From Rhynochetos jubatus (Eukaryota > Chordata > Aves > Eurypygiformes > Rhynochetidae), in the NCBI GenBank assembly GCA_027574665.1, contig CM050655.1, positions 6,758,001 to 6,822,000 of the forward strand: a stretch of 64,000 nt of DNA. The letters are read 5' to 3'. The position numbers were made by a program, and so were the translations under genes. Positions within the stretch are counted from its first letter, which is position 1. The number at the start of each line of letters is the position of its first letter. Shown here piece by piece: positions 10,458-23,552 of this stretch. Below the pieces are notes generated by a model that was given only the letters and a program-made list of their open reading frames with translations, was not told where the DNA came from and did not search any database.

Positions 10458-13400
10458 CTGTGTGAAGGCACGGAGCCAGTGGGTTTTGGAGATACCTTAT
10501 CCTAGACCAGAATAGTACTGAAAAATTGTACTGATGTAACTGATGAGAAAGTCAAACTGCAGTGTTCATGGAGATAAGAAAGAGTGTATTAAAATCAAAA
10601 CTAATGAAGGCCATACCAAAGACAGACCCGGGGAGAATGGCTACTCTAATGTCACAGACACTTTTCAGTTGCTACATAAACAAGTCAGAGCCTCGACTAG
10701 GCTCCCTGGACTTTAGAGTGCTCTTCCACATTTGTACAAGCTTAAGTACGGGCTTCTAATGAAAACATTATGAACAAGTCACTAATGCAATTTTAAGAGG
10801 CAGAGGTCATGAATATGTATTAATTATCAAATTCAGTGTCTTCCACTGCAGAATAATTTGCTTTGACATTATTTTTATTAGAAGAGAGACTTAAAAAGAT
10901 TCAGCCATTTTTTTGTGGGACACTGCTCTGATATGCGCTGAACCTATCACTATTGGACAGACATGTCTGCTACTTAACCAGAATTTCCTCTTTTTTCAGC
11001 TGCATCTCATTCATAGATGCAGTTACGGTTACACATATGCAGAAAAACGGTGCCATCTCCTTCAGGGAATAACTGACTTAAGTTTTTAATTAGCCTAAGA
11101 TGCAATCAGAAAAGGCCACCTTCCCATTATCAATTAGTAATATTTTGTTCACACATTTGAGTGCTGTAATGATGTATATAAACCCCTTCATATAAAAATT
11201 TTGAGGTTAACAATTAGATTGAACTTCTTTGTCATTTAACTGATTTCCCCTATTATTTTATACTTCACATTCTAGTGAAAACTAATAGATTCAGAGAGTA
11301 AATCAGTTTATACATGGAAGGTGGAAAACCAAAGCATGACTGTTAATAATGATCCAATTACATCAAAGAAGAAAGGAAAGATAAATTATGTAATTTTGTG
11401 AAGTCTCACGAAGATGCAGAAGAATACACAGAGTCTTCAAGGACCAGCAAATGCTACACAAAGGTCCTGTCCACTGTACTTCGTAATCCCTCTTAGCATC
11501 CTTCTCCTATCATCCTGACTATAGACTTCCTTAATGTGTGAAAAAATCTCTCGCTCTTGAAGCAGCACTGGCCACCTCTTCTGAGATGGAAAATGCTTTG
11601 GGACAACTGTGACTGTGGGCCTAGAAAAGCAGTTTGTTCATAATGAGGCCACTGCAAACAAACTACTACTAGTTCCTGTGATCAAAACAGCCACTATCAA
11701 GCACAATGAGTGGTGCAGTGGATAGATGTTCGACGAACCAGCATGTAAGCCCACACAGATAATGAGGAGGTGCGCTTTCAGGGCCCAAGGCACATTTGTA
11801 CAAGCTCTCACTACATCAGAGGAATGGCTTCAGGCAACTCAAGCATAGCAAAATTTAACATCTTTTCTGGAGTCCTAGAGGTATGTCTGAACATTGATTT
11901 ACTGAGTTCCAACCTAGTTCATCCTTTCTCTTCCACGCATTGTGACAGACAAAAATTTTATTTTATGCAAGTAACTCCTCACAGAAGTCAATAAAACAGA
12001 AACTCAGAAAGTCAGTAACATGCTACAGTTTCTAGGAACTTGAGACTCCTAGTAATACCAGTGGTACTTGTGTGTGAATCATCACATCTGAACTTCTTGT
12101 CATTTAAAATCCTAATATTCCAACTCACTGAATGCTTCTAGTTCTAGTCACTGCTTTTTGGTTATTTTGCTATTGAAGTCTCCTACTATAGTTAAGAGCA
12201 CTAGATAGCAGTAGCTCGCTCAGGCCTGGAAAAGAAAATCTTTAGCCACTCATATTGTCACTTGAATGCTCGTAATTTTCCCTTTTTTTTTTCTTCTTTT
12301 CTGAGAAAAATGCAAAATGAATAATATTAACTAGGACAAACTGGATCATTTGATTAGCTATTAACAAGCATATCCTTGAAAGCATACAATTTCATGACTG
12401 GCATAGGGCATTTACCAAATGAAACAGTATTTGAAGTACAATGACATTTCAAAGCAGATGAGGTATATAGCTCTTACAGAGTATTGGACTTAACTTCCAT
12501 TTAATTTGTGCCATCATTTTCCCATGGATAAGTTATACATTTTAACACAAAGACAGAGCTGATTTATCTTGCTTTGACTACAGCTTTCATCCATCCATCC
12601 ACTGATAAATCTCACACAGGTTTACGGTTGATAGACACAAAATAGTATCAACAGAAACAAGCCTTCAGATTTTCTCTAACTGTTATAGCAACTCCAAGTG
12701 CCAGTGCCCTACAAAGAAATGCTTACTCTGACAGTTAATAGAGGACTAAAATCAATATTTAGGTTAATTTTTTCTTTATAAATCAGTGAAATCCTGCAAC
12801 ATTAATTACTTCTCCCTGGCACAAGCTTTCAGTGGGAACTGTACCAGGTCACACCAAGCCTGATTTCAGCCCTACACAGGTATGTGAGTCTAAAACACAA
12901 AAGAAGCAGAAACGAACTTGTGCTCCCACACCACAGACGATAGGTAAGCAGCACCAGTAGGCAAGCTGAAATAAAGATAATGCCAACAGTCTGCTTTACT
13001 GGAATTATCCTAACGTTCTGTTCACAGAGAGATTTATATCAAAATTATATCTACCCTTAGCTTTCATAACATTCAGTTGGATATTCCATAACCCATGCAT
13101 CCACTTCTTGCAGAGCCAAGCTCCTCTCCTGCTTTCCTCTGTAATATCTCTCCCAAGACTTTCTTGTCTCATTCACTGTAGTTCTTTCTCTGCATTCCTT
13201 CTGACGACGTCTGTAAAATGCTGTTCTTGCTCAACTTTCAGTCCTGTAAATCAAGCCTAGGAAACCCCAGAACAGTAAGACCAAAAGGAAGTGTACAGTG
13301 AGCTAAGAGGTTCACATGCAGGTTAGTCTGTTCCATACAGTTACATGAAAGGCCATCATGGATTATCTGTGTGATACTGGCCATTCTCCTGGAGAACCAC

Positions 13401-14440
13401 TTTGGAATGAATTACAATATAGTCCAAAATGTAAGAACAGTTTAATGCTATAAAAACAAAAATAAGAGAAGCACTAGATTTCTGACTGTTTGAACACCAG
13501 TTTATCCTAACAGAAGTGAGTATATTCCTGCCAGTCATCCATTACAGATCTCTGTCAGCACAAACTGGTGGGATCTACTATGACAGCGTCTATGTTCAAT
13601 AAATGACAGTGCAACAGGGATGTCAACAGACAAGCTCTGTTCCAGTTTGTACCTTGGTAACACAGGCTGGCATGGGAAAGAAGCATCTGGGGAGATTTCA
13701 GTGGGAACTTTCTAGGGAACTAGGAAAGGGAGCATGATAACTGTCATTCTTCGCCAGACAAGGAAACTTTTGCTTTCCAAGGACTTCGGCCTTACTAGGA
13801 TGTATGACTACATAGAGATAAATTGCTTGAAGCACATGCCCGGGCCGAAGAGATAGGTATCTGTGATAGAGCGACAGAACAAATACAACTGAGGAGGAAA
13901 GAACTCTCCCCAAAGGTGCATACCGTGCACTCCAGCACCCACCATCAGTCCCAGTTTTCTAAATCAGACAATCCAACAGAATGACAGTAATACGTGGGTA
14001 ATAATTTCTCAATTATTAACAAATAATATTTAAACACACAACTGCCTAGTAAACTTTAATCAAAATAATGTAACAATATAGAAGTCTGAAAGGCAAGCAT
14101 GCTCATGTGAATTTGTTTCACACTCTAATAATGTCAAATATTGACTGTAATTCAAAAGCAGTAACAGTCAAAGTCAGGGTAAATATTTTTTATGCTTGTT
14201 TTTAGCAAACTTTGAGTAACTAAATGTCTCCATAATAGAAAGATAATTAGACTAAAATAGTGTAATGAGTGCTCTAACTAAAAAAAAGTGAAAAAATTTC
14301 TTCCAGCAGTGGGAAATTCTCACCCATATATTAAGCCAGTTTTTTTACTCATTTATGGCTGCATAAAAGCTACTGGAGATCACTGAATTCTGTTAGGTGT
14401 CACAGAATCACTTCAGATTAGAGAGGGACATTTATCCTAG
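10458..14440. other. Non-coding stretch, no gene recognised
   Basis: This is unique AT-rich sequence. It holds a T-rich tract near 12281-12300 and three tandem CATC units at about 12588-12602. The open frames are of chance size and none carries a recognisable domain. Confidence 0.55.
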
Positions 14441-14710
14441 TAAGTAGTGACAGGACATGGGGTAATGGGTTTAATTTAAAAGTGGGGAGATTTAGATTGG
14501 ATATCAGGAAGAAATTCTTCCCAGAGAGGGTGGGGAGGCACTGGGACAGGTTGCCCAGAGAAGCTGTGGGTGTCCCATCCCTGGAAGTGTCCAAGGCCAG
14601 GCTGGATGAGGCTTGGAGCAACCTGGTCTAGTGGAGGGTGTCCCTGCCCATGGCAGGGGTTGGAACTGTTTAAGGTCCCTTCCCACCCAAACCATTCTGT
14701 GATTCTATGA
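14441..14710 (+). mobile_element. CR1 LINE 3' end (truncated copy)
   Basis: This is a 5'-truncated copy of the avian chicken-repeat-1 LINE, covering only the 3' untranslated part. It has the hallmark order of CR1 segments: GACAGGACATGGGGTAATGG, AGATTTAGATTGGATATCAG, GAAGAAATTCTTCCCAGAGA, GGTTGCCCAGAGAAGCTGTG, CTGGAAGTGTCCAAGGCCAG, AACCTGGTCTAGTGGAGG, TCCCTGCCCATGGCAGGG and GGTCCCTTCCCACCCAAACC. It ends in the octamer-type tail ATTCTGTGATTCTATGA. Divergence from the remembered consensus is modest, so it is the youngest CR1 copy in the window. The minus-strand open frames across it are shadows. No reverse transcriptase sequence is present. Confidence 0.95.
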
Positions 14711-15958
14711 ATACTGATGAGGGCTGGCATCTGGCTGAGAGCAGGAGTGGCTATCGTATGCATAATGCACTGTATAATTCAGAAGACAATGCTAAACAGG
14801 TACCTGACTATGCAGAGCAAAATTTGGTAAGGCCATGAGGTTACTGTGCCTAAATGAGCAAATATTTGCATTGTCAGACTGCCATAGTTATGCTGTATAT
14901 CAAGGGCCATTCACTGCTGGCCTAAAGTGTTCTCAGCCGTTATGTTCGTTCCTGCCAATTCCTCAGTGCTGACCAAGGACTGATCAGGCTAAAGGAAACA
15001 CACATTAAATATGATATTATCACCTATATATCTTTAACTTCTCTGACACACATAACCTACACAGGGCCCAGAACAGATTTGTTTCAGCACAATCCTGCCC
15101 TGAAGTTGCAAAGTATTATAGAGACAGTACATAAGAGAACATCGGAAGAGGCCATCCTCTGCCTTTCATCTTACGCTTTTCTGGTACTTGTGCTTGCTGA
15201 GCTCTTTCTTTCTCTTCTGGTTATTCACTGTGCAAACTACATCATTCAACCTGCACTATATTTTAATGTAATCCTTAAACTTGGCTCTTGGGAATAGGGG
15301 GTGGAAAATGCTAACTGCTAAGAAGCAACACACAGCAATCCCACAGCCATATAATTTATTGGCAAAACAGGGACTTGAATTTGGCTCTCCCACAACGTCA
15401 CCACAGGACCAGTCTACAAATTAGTTTGAGAGAAGCTTATCCCAATTTTTCCTGTTAGAGCTGTTCCACTGTGTAAGCTGAATATTAATTAGATCAAGAA
15501 TTTGTGCAATGGTTGTAGGCAGGCAAGCACCAACACTACACCTTGAGTCCACCTCTCTCCTTAACAGCTGGAAAACCTTTAAACTATAAAGCTTATTCTT
15601 ACACAGTGCTTAAGGCTTAATGAATCAGAATTTCTGAGAAAGCCGGTTAAGCCAGGACTCCTGACCAATTCTGACACACAACCTACATTTCCCCACAGAC
15701 CCGAAATATCCAGCAGCACTTCTTTGTAATGCCCAATGCAATTCCAAAGAGTCTGATCAAACAAGGCAGAAACCAGATACATGACCGATTCAGAGTTTAC
15801 AGACTACATTTCATTGAGATCACATACACTGTTATTTCAACAAGCGAATTAATTTCCACTAAATAAATTATTGTAAAAATACAGGATTCTGAGGAGGAAG
15901 TGTAAGAGATCTTATTTTTAATAGGGAAATGTGTATGTTATTTACTAAAGGAACTTAC

Positions 15959-16028
15959 CTGAACAGGCAACTTAGGGATCCCATCATCATGTAAGGGGAA
16001 GTAAAAATGGTTTCAAACTTGTCACCTA
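15959..16028 (-). other. Candidate minus-strand exon (weak)
   Basis: Read on the minus strand, ATAATTCTTCAG serves as acceptor, followed by 70 bases and a near-perfect donor (TTCAG then GTAAGTT). One frame is open across the segment and encodes about 22 residues, including GDKFETIFTSPYMMMG. I do not recognise the protein. Such open segments beside good donors also occur by chance in a window this size. A gene running leftward from the CpG island at 50 kb could use it. Confidence 0.18.
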
Positions 16029-19000
16029 CTGAAGAATTATGATGAGCTTTTAGTAAAAACAGCTACATAAAAGTGAAGAAGGTACAGATTGAAAACCACT
16101 CTTGACAGGGGCAATACAAATGGACTTTGTTTTCCCCCTGCACAGATTCAAACCTGCAATTATGTCTCTGGATATTTAGAGATGTTTATAAGATCTAACT
16201 CATCTAATTTTCCAATATGACAATAATATTTTATTAAGATGTAATATCACATCAGTGGTAATTAATTAATACACTGTATTAGTGTTTTATATATGTTTAT
16301 GAGATCTAAAAATCTCTGCAGGTTTAGACTTGTTAATTAGAGCTAATTAAACGCCCCGGGCAACTGCTGTACGTATTTGCAGATAAGACCAAATCCTGCC
16401 TGATAGAAGAACAACTGTGATAAAATACTGTGTCTTTCCTAAAGACCAAACAACGAAAATAAAAAGACTGAAACAAAGCACATCCATGAAACCTTCTAGA
16501 GGAGAGAACGGTAGGCAGAAAAAGCCTCATACTAGGGATTCGGTTTCTGCTTTCAAGACATTTGGTTATGAATCTTCTGATGTTCTTTAATAATTAAGAT
16601 CTAGTACACACTTTAAGGAATACTTGAAGCTGTCTTTCTTTTGCCATCTTGATCACAGAGCAATTGTAACTTTTTATGGAAGGGAATGTGCATACTGAGC
16701 TTGCATTTTTGAGTAAGAGGAGTTTTGACTATTTTCCATGTACACTGGCTCTTCTAAACAGAAACACTTCAGTGCCGTAACATGTGAGGAAAACATGTCA
16801 GTGCTGGAAGGGTACTGGAATAGGGCTGTGCAATTACTGTAGGAAATAGTTATCTTGCGATGGCAGAACTACAAAGCAGGAGTGGCTGATTTTGTTCCTG
16901 TTTGTCACTGAAGGTATACAGTGGATATACTGATAACTGTCTGGACAATTAATACCTGTCTGACCTCAGTTACAGACATCTCTGTACTACCCTGCCATCA
17001 GAACTGCAAATATAAAGTGAATGTGTATTTCACCTCTTCTGGACGATTCAGTCTGAAATTAGATATGATACGGTTCAAAATCACATCTGCTCCCCCTCAG
17101 TTCCCTTGCTCCATTCATCTTCCTCACTCTTTCCTCTACATTTTGTTTGTTTCTTTGAAGTTCCCACTGGCAAATTTCTCTGATGGGGAAAAAGTAATCA
17201 CCACATGTTCATCAGTTTTTATGAGCAATTCTGCTTATTTGATCTTAATAGTTGTGGGGCTCCATAAAGTCTATCAGCTGTGGTAAGGTTCTTCAAAGGT
17301 AACAAAGCATTCAGACAATGAAACATTGTTTGTTTCATTACATTCATTACATCATGTATGTCCTACATTGTAATTAAAGATCTTCTGAACTCAGAACAGC
17401 TAGAAGTCTGCGATCATGGCTATCTCCGAATGCCTATGAAACACCACTGCCTGAAGAGTTCCTGGATCTTGCATCTCTGAACGCTTTTTTGGCAAGTTGG
17501 ATAGAAAACCTTCTAGGATGAGTCCATGTGTTCAGGAACAGGTCTAATTCTTCTTCTAAATTTCTTGCACTATATCTCCAGTTCTTGTCTGACCCTAACC
17601 CCATCAATGACCTGACTATAAACATGTCTAAATCCTCAAAAAAAAAATCTAGTTAAGCGCTCAGCTCACTTTCTTCAGTTTGTCCAAAACAGTAAAAAAG
17701 AAAATGAACCAATCCAAGCTGCTGTAAATCTGGCAGACCTTCCCCAAAAAGCCTCTATAAATTTCAACATTTCCTTCCGGACGGGTTCACCAAATTACCT
17801 TTCTAACACAGTCAAATGAAAGACAACACTGTCTGACAAAAGTTGCCAGTGCTACAGATGTTTCAGCAAAAAGACATTGCCAAAGCGGGACACTTGGTTT
17901 TAAGAACACATTTGTGTCATAAAGCTATCCATTTTATACGGACCAAGAAGAAAGCTGAGCTACAAGCATATCCTGATCTTGTTATTTGGTTTTGCAAAGA
18001 TGTTCTGAATATTTGGATTGTTCCTCCTATTCCTCCTAGAAATTCCACCTTTTCTTCCCCCCTTGATATTTATGTGTGCAGAAGAAATGAGGGAAACTTC
18101 CTAAATTTTAGGAAGCTAAATGATGAACACAATTAACTTTCACTAAATGTCTTCAGTTTGTTTGGGTTGTGAACTCTGTTGCTTTACTTCCTTGCTGTAT
18201 TTTCCCTAAAAACAACCTTAGTTGCAACTGCTTACAACCAGCACATCACCTGTCCTGACAATTAAGTGACAGGGAAATTAATGACCAGTATAGTAGCATA
18301 GAGAGCTCAGCATCTTCTTCGCCCTTTAATCTTAAAAAGGGTTACAACTATGATTAACAAGCTAATTGTATGGCTTGCATTAATGTTTTACTCAGCAAAT
18401 GACTGCTTGTATCACTTAGGGCTTAGTCCCTTCAAGATGCAAAAAACCACCCAATCTACCTGAAGAGGAAAGATGTTACTGTCAGGTCTGTTTTCAAGAA
18501 GCAAACCGTGCTTATCAGTTTGTCTAGGGTTTTTTTAATTCTTCATGAGTCAGAGCAAACATAATATAAGCAGTGAGGATGATAGCTGTCCCTTCCTCAT
18601 TGGCAAGAGAACCAGCATTCCCACAGCCAATAGCTAAATCCCTCACTAGCATATGACACCTCGTAGCACTTAAGCTGAACAGACTTGATTCATCTGACCC
18701 ACAGCTTGGGACCTGAGGGACAAAGCAATTTAATGCACTTAGAGGAGCTAAGTTACATGAAATGTGATGAAAACTTATTTTAGGTATCTTGCTGAACCAA
18801 TACAAACTCCTCTACTTAGGCCAGTCACCAAATGACAATTCAATCATGTCTTTTGGCCCTGGTGCCAAAGCAATGTCCCCTGTAATCCTGACATCGTAAA
18901 ATGTGCACTAGCATAGTGTAGAGATTTTTACAGAAATAAAAACATAAAGAAGCAGCAGTAGTGATAAACAGCAGCTAATATATTTGTGAATCCTATTGGC

Positions 19001-19066
19001 ATTGAAACTACACTCTCCCACAAGTCTCTGGAACTATTTTGCTGCATACACATAAAGAGCCCACCT

Positions 19067-19079
19067 ATTCTATGATTCT
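19067..19079 (+). mobile_element. Possible degraded CR1 tail
   Basis: The string ATTCTATGATTCT is the characteristic repeated 3' terminus of CR1. Upstream, only a poor match (AGCCCACCT) to the usual CCCTTCCAACCCAAACC remains. It may be the end of a very old copy or coincidence. Confidence 0.25.
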
Positions 19080-22000
19080 CTAACCACAGAAATTGCTGCA
19101 TTAGTATTAAGTTCAACATGAATGTCCGAGTGCATTTGCTCTGTTCGCACGTATGTATAAGCACACATGAAATCTGAAATGCGCAAAGAATTTGGAGAGA
19201 TTAAGTGAAATGTTTGAAAACATTCTAATAGATTGATTACCCGTCAATTATTGTCACATCATCCTCCAGAACACGAATCATGTACTGTGCAGCAACTCAG
19301 ACCCACATGGAGAGCTTCCTATCTACTCATCTAGACACAGACACGACAGCTTTAATATTTAACCTTTAGCAGTATTTTCCAACAAACCCAAGTGCTTTCA
19401 GAGCTGGGCTGCTGAATCTCGAAACTGTTCTTCCACCAAATTCCCTATCAACGGATCTCACTACATAGTCTTCACATGAAAGCTATTTCTTTCAGCCAAA
19501 AAAGCTGAAGCATATTAAAATTCTAAGGAAGCATAAACTGAACTGAATGTAATAACAAGAAGAGTTAAAGATTATATTTTGTTTGTATCTTCCTTTTCAT
19601 AATTTAGGCCAATAAAAAAAATCCTTCTGCTTTCATTTTTACATTAATTTGCTGCACTATTTCTTTTCCCTGCACCTGCATTGCCACAGAAGTTAGTCTT
19701 CAATATACTGACTACAAAGAGTGTGGGTCCTGCAAATAAGCAGTTTCTGGTAAGAGTTTTGCTTATAGAAATCCACTATTAAGGAGCAACAGTTCTGAGT
19801 TTTCATTTAGAACAGAAAATACAAAGAAAAGTTATATTTTAAAGTTGTATTAATCTAGTCTTAGACTGAAAAAGAATTATGTGGATTATAGATGGCCAAG
19901 ACAAAGAAGAAGAGCTGCAAGTCAAGTTTTACCCACCTGGAAAAACACTCCATGTGTTAAAAACACTATGTGCTAAAAACTGGGACAAAATACCTCAAAC
20001 AATTTTTCAATACTCTGAGTTGATAAACTGATTTAAAAAACATTTCTAACCAAAATGCTTTCTGAAAATTTTACCAAGGTCCTATGAACTTAGCCTGAGT
20101 GGCTGTCACTAAGAAGAGGAAGAAAAGGACACAATAGAATCAGTGACTTCCCTCTAGATGCTGTCATTTCTGGCAAACCAATGGATGTTAATAAAAGATG
20201 TTGTGAGTCTTCAGCTCCTTGAGCCACTATGGGCTGTGGAGAAGCTCTGCAGCATTCTGCTGATTTACATGGCTCAAATTTGGGCAGACATTGAGATGGC
20301 TTTTTGAGCAGATGCTAGTTCTTTAACTAAATAAGAGGCTTTTTCCTAGGCTTAGATTAAAAGCAGGGTGACGTTCTACTTTTATTTTCATATACGTATC
20401 ACAGCTACGTAAGTAATATTATGTCCCAAAGAGCCTCTTTTCTGACTTCTTCATTTTTTATTTTTGTAAGAAAAACTGAAATCTGAGAGTACTGACTTAT
20501 ATTTTCTGCACTGAAATTGAAGATGAATTTTATTTTCACCTGCGCAGAGAGATTCTGGGCTGTCATGAAGTCCTCTTAATAGTACCACTCACAGCTATTT
20601 AAGTACATCTTTAGACAGGACTCAGCTGTTTCTCAGCAGAGTCATACTGCTGCTTCCCTATGGAGGATCTTACAGTCAGCCTCTCTCATGCATGGAACTT
20701 ACATAGCTTAAAAGCATCTCATCAGAGTTCTGAAACAGAAAAAGCTTGCGTACATGAAATCTGAGGGGTTCAAGTAACCATCCTTTTCTATTCTAGAGAA
20801 ACAATTATTTCCAATAGTTGTTTCTGTTATATTATTAAATGAAACTGTGTCTATATTTTTGAGTATTCTTTGTACTACAAGACAGGAAAAGGCATTGCTG
20901 ATTTAGAAGCACACTCCATACTTAAAAGATTCACATTTAAAATTTTGGTGAGATTCTTTGAGACAGACCTCCCTTGACATCCTTTTCCACAAAAGCTGAT
21001 TTCTATCCATATGGAAGAGAATGGATTTTTGTGAGTGACTTCATTTGGGAAAGAAAAGCCCAGATGTTACGTGACAAACTGTTAGACTAATGTCCTGTTC
21101 TGCAGTCCCTCTTCCCTTTTTTTTTTTCCCCAATTACAAAGAAATAAATACAGAGTAGGAGTCAGACAACGGATGCTGTTGTTTTGAAATCAATAAGCAT
21201 TACAATTTTAACATTCACACTGCACAGGCTTATGCTGTAAGAATGGTTTCATGAAGAAATTGCGGATTTCATCAGTGGAAAAATGGTGATGCTTCCAAAA
21301 CTCTTAATAATCTCAAACTCACATTTCACTTCAATGATAGGTATAATTCAATCTTTTATCGGCTTCCTAGAAGATACCCCAGGCATATTCAAACCCAAAA
21401 CGGAGCTATAGCAAGAAATCATATTCACCAACATGTTGCCTACTCGAAATGTCGAGACAGTCTAATCACCCACCTCTCCAATTACTTTTCCAAGAGCCAG
21501 GTAGTGACTGGAGATGAGATTTTCTAGTTTGTGAGCAGGTGATTCAATATATTAACAAACAACATAACACAGAGTGCTTGAAAAAAACCAACACTTGAAC
21601 CCTGGCAGGCCAGCCTCATGGCTGGCTACGTGAGTACTGAAAGAAGGGTGGCAAAACCTGAGAGCACCTCAGGAACATAAGTCAGTAGGGAAGTAGAAAG
21701 ACTGCAAATCCAAGTAAGCGAAAACGGAACAGCAGAAAACTGAACTCACGAGGTTAAAGGGCAAAGATAATACATGTGTTATCTGAACTCTAATTCTGCT
21801 CCACACCCAAACCAGAGTGCTTGGTATGTGGACACAATAGTGGGCTATAATTTCGTGAGAACAAATACTTCTATCTGATGAAGTGTAAGCTCCACATACA
21901 GATGAAAGCTGCTAACAACACCAACCAGCTGATTTTAATAACACCACTTTTTAGAGTGAGAGCTGTAAACAGACATTTTTCGTAATATGTAAGAAACAAA

Positions 22001-23497
22001 GTCCTATAGCACCTTAGCACTCAAGCTCTCAAAGATTTCATCCCAGAAAAAGTGAAAAATTTAGTGCTTCCATATTTTTTCCCAGCACTGCGCCATATAT
22101 AATCATTTCCAGAAAAATAAAGTCCTCAAGCATGTGACAAAAGTGACAAAATTGCTCAACAGAAAAGCTGAACATACAAACATATGGAAAACACAATTAG
22201 TAAACAATCCACAAGATGAAATTTGTCCTCATTAAGCATTTGCTGAATAACTCAGGAGAACAAAACTGTAAAATTCAAAGTCTGTTGTAAAACAGTTTGC
22301 AAACAAAATAAAAGCGTTAAACCAGCATAGCAAATGGTTTGCAGTGAACTGTTTGCCTCCAGAACACATCCTGGGAAACCAAATTCTCTCTTTACCCCTC
22401 TTGAAAGTTATTTCAAAACAGTATTTGAAAGTAATGATTTTGTTCTTTCTGTTTGTCAGAACTTGCTTTGTAACCACGCTGCTTTCTGTGCTTCTTAAGT
22501 GCACCTTTTCCCATCATCAGAGGCATAATATCTACACTTGTGATTTGGTAAAGCGCTTCCCTCAGAGGAAAGAAAGCAAACGCTCACTTAACTAACAGCA
22601 CCGAAATCAACCCAACAGTTTAAAACTAAGCATTTGTGCAAACATTATCTTAAACACTGACATAATCTTGTGGATCCACACCATCAAGAACTGTGATCTA
22701 AAGGCTCCTCATAATCACAATCTTCAAATTCATCAACTCTTAGCTATAAAGACATTTTATGAAAACAAGTAAACAGCCAAAACTTTTCTACACAGTTTAA
22801 CTTGGGGAATGTCTTTGCTTTTTCAAGCATCTTAAATTTGGAATAGGAGGCTAGGTAATGTAGGATTTTTTGTTTAACAGAACTTAAAATGGCTTCCTGA
22901 AAAGTATTCTCTTGGGATTCTGCACAAAAGGAAACACTCTTTTTGCTAAACTACCTTTGGGAACGAATAAATACCTTCCTTCCAGAGTCACAGGCTTTTT
23001 CATTCTGAGAGAAATCAACTTACTTCCAGGGGGATAATGCACAAAGGTTCATGAGGGCCTTTGCTGTGAGAAGGCAGCCTGTCTGCACAGTAATGGACTC
23101 ATCTACTGTACTGCAGTGCAGCTTCCTGAACTGACATCCCTATAAAGTCTGCTGTCACAGCTAATGAGATAGGATTATGCAGCTCTGCATTTATTAACAC
23201 CATACAATTGCATCTCGTATGCTGAATTTTCATCCCTAAATTTGATATCCAAGTGTTCCATAACAAATTGACAGCACCTCAATTATGCAGGTTTCTTTAG
23301 TATCTTTTGTTACAATTTGTATAATCAAAAGATTATTCAATCTGTTGCCCTGACAGTAAAAACACATATTCCCTATTAGAAGAACAGGATCTAGCATACT
23401 GGCAGTACCCTTGACCTTTTTTGCTCTATTCCTATAATACATCAGCATTGCTGTGGCTTTTTGATTTCTTTACATCAGGAGTAGATTCTTCACTAAG

Positions 23498-23552
23498 AAC
23501 TACATGAGCTTTAAGGTCCCTTCCAACCCAAAACATTCTACGTTTCTATGAT
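23498..23552 (+). mobile_element. CR1 LINE 3' tail fragment
   Basis: The text AACTACATGAGCTTTAAGGT continuing CCCTTCCAACCCAAAACATT and TTTCTATGATTTA corresponds to the last 55 or so bases of CR1, where the consensus has AACTAGATGATCTTTAAGG. It is on the + strand. Only the terminal fragment is recognisable, and the tail octamers are mutated, so it is older than the copy at 14441. Confidence 0.85.

Larger units (their letters stand above)
14711..23497. other. Non-coding stretch, no gene recognised
   Basis: About 8.8 kb of AT-rich sequence. The longest open frame (16921-17286, +, 121 codons) is Ser/Leu/Phe-rich without a domain and is of chance length. A weak minus-strand candidate exon at 15959-16028 and a possible CR1 tail at 19067-19079 are listed separately. 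A pyrimidine tract lies near 21117-21131. No other repeats were recognised. Confidence 0.55.

Noticed and set aside
14476-14763. Overlapping minus-strand frames of 63-95 codons
   Set aside because: They lie antisense across the CR1 3' untranslated fragment and are artefacts of its sequence.
16921-17286. 121-codon open frame (+)
   Set aside because: Chance length; no family, no splice sites that fit.
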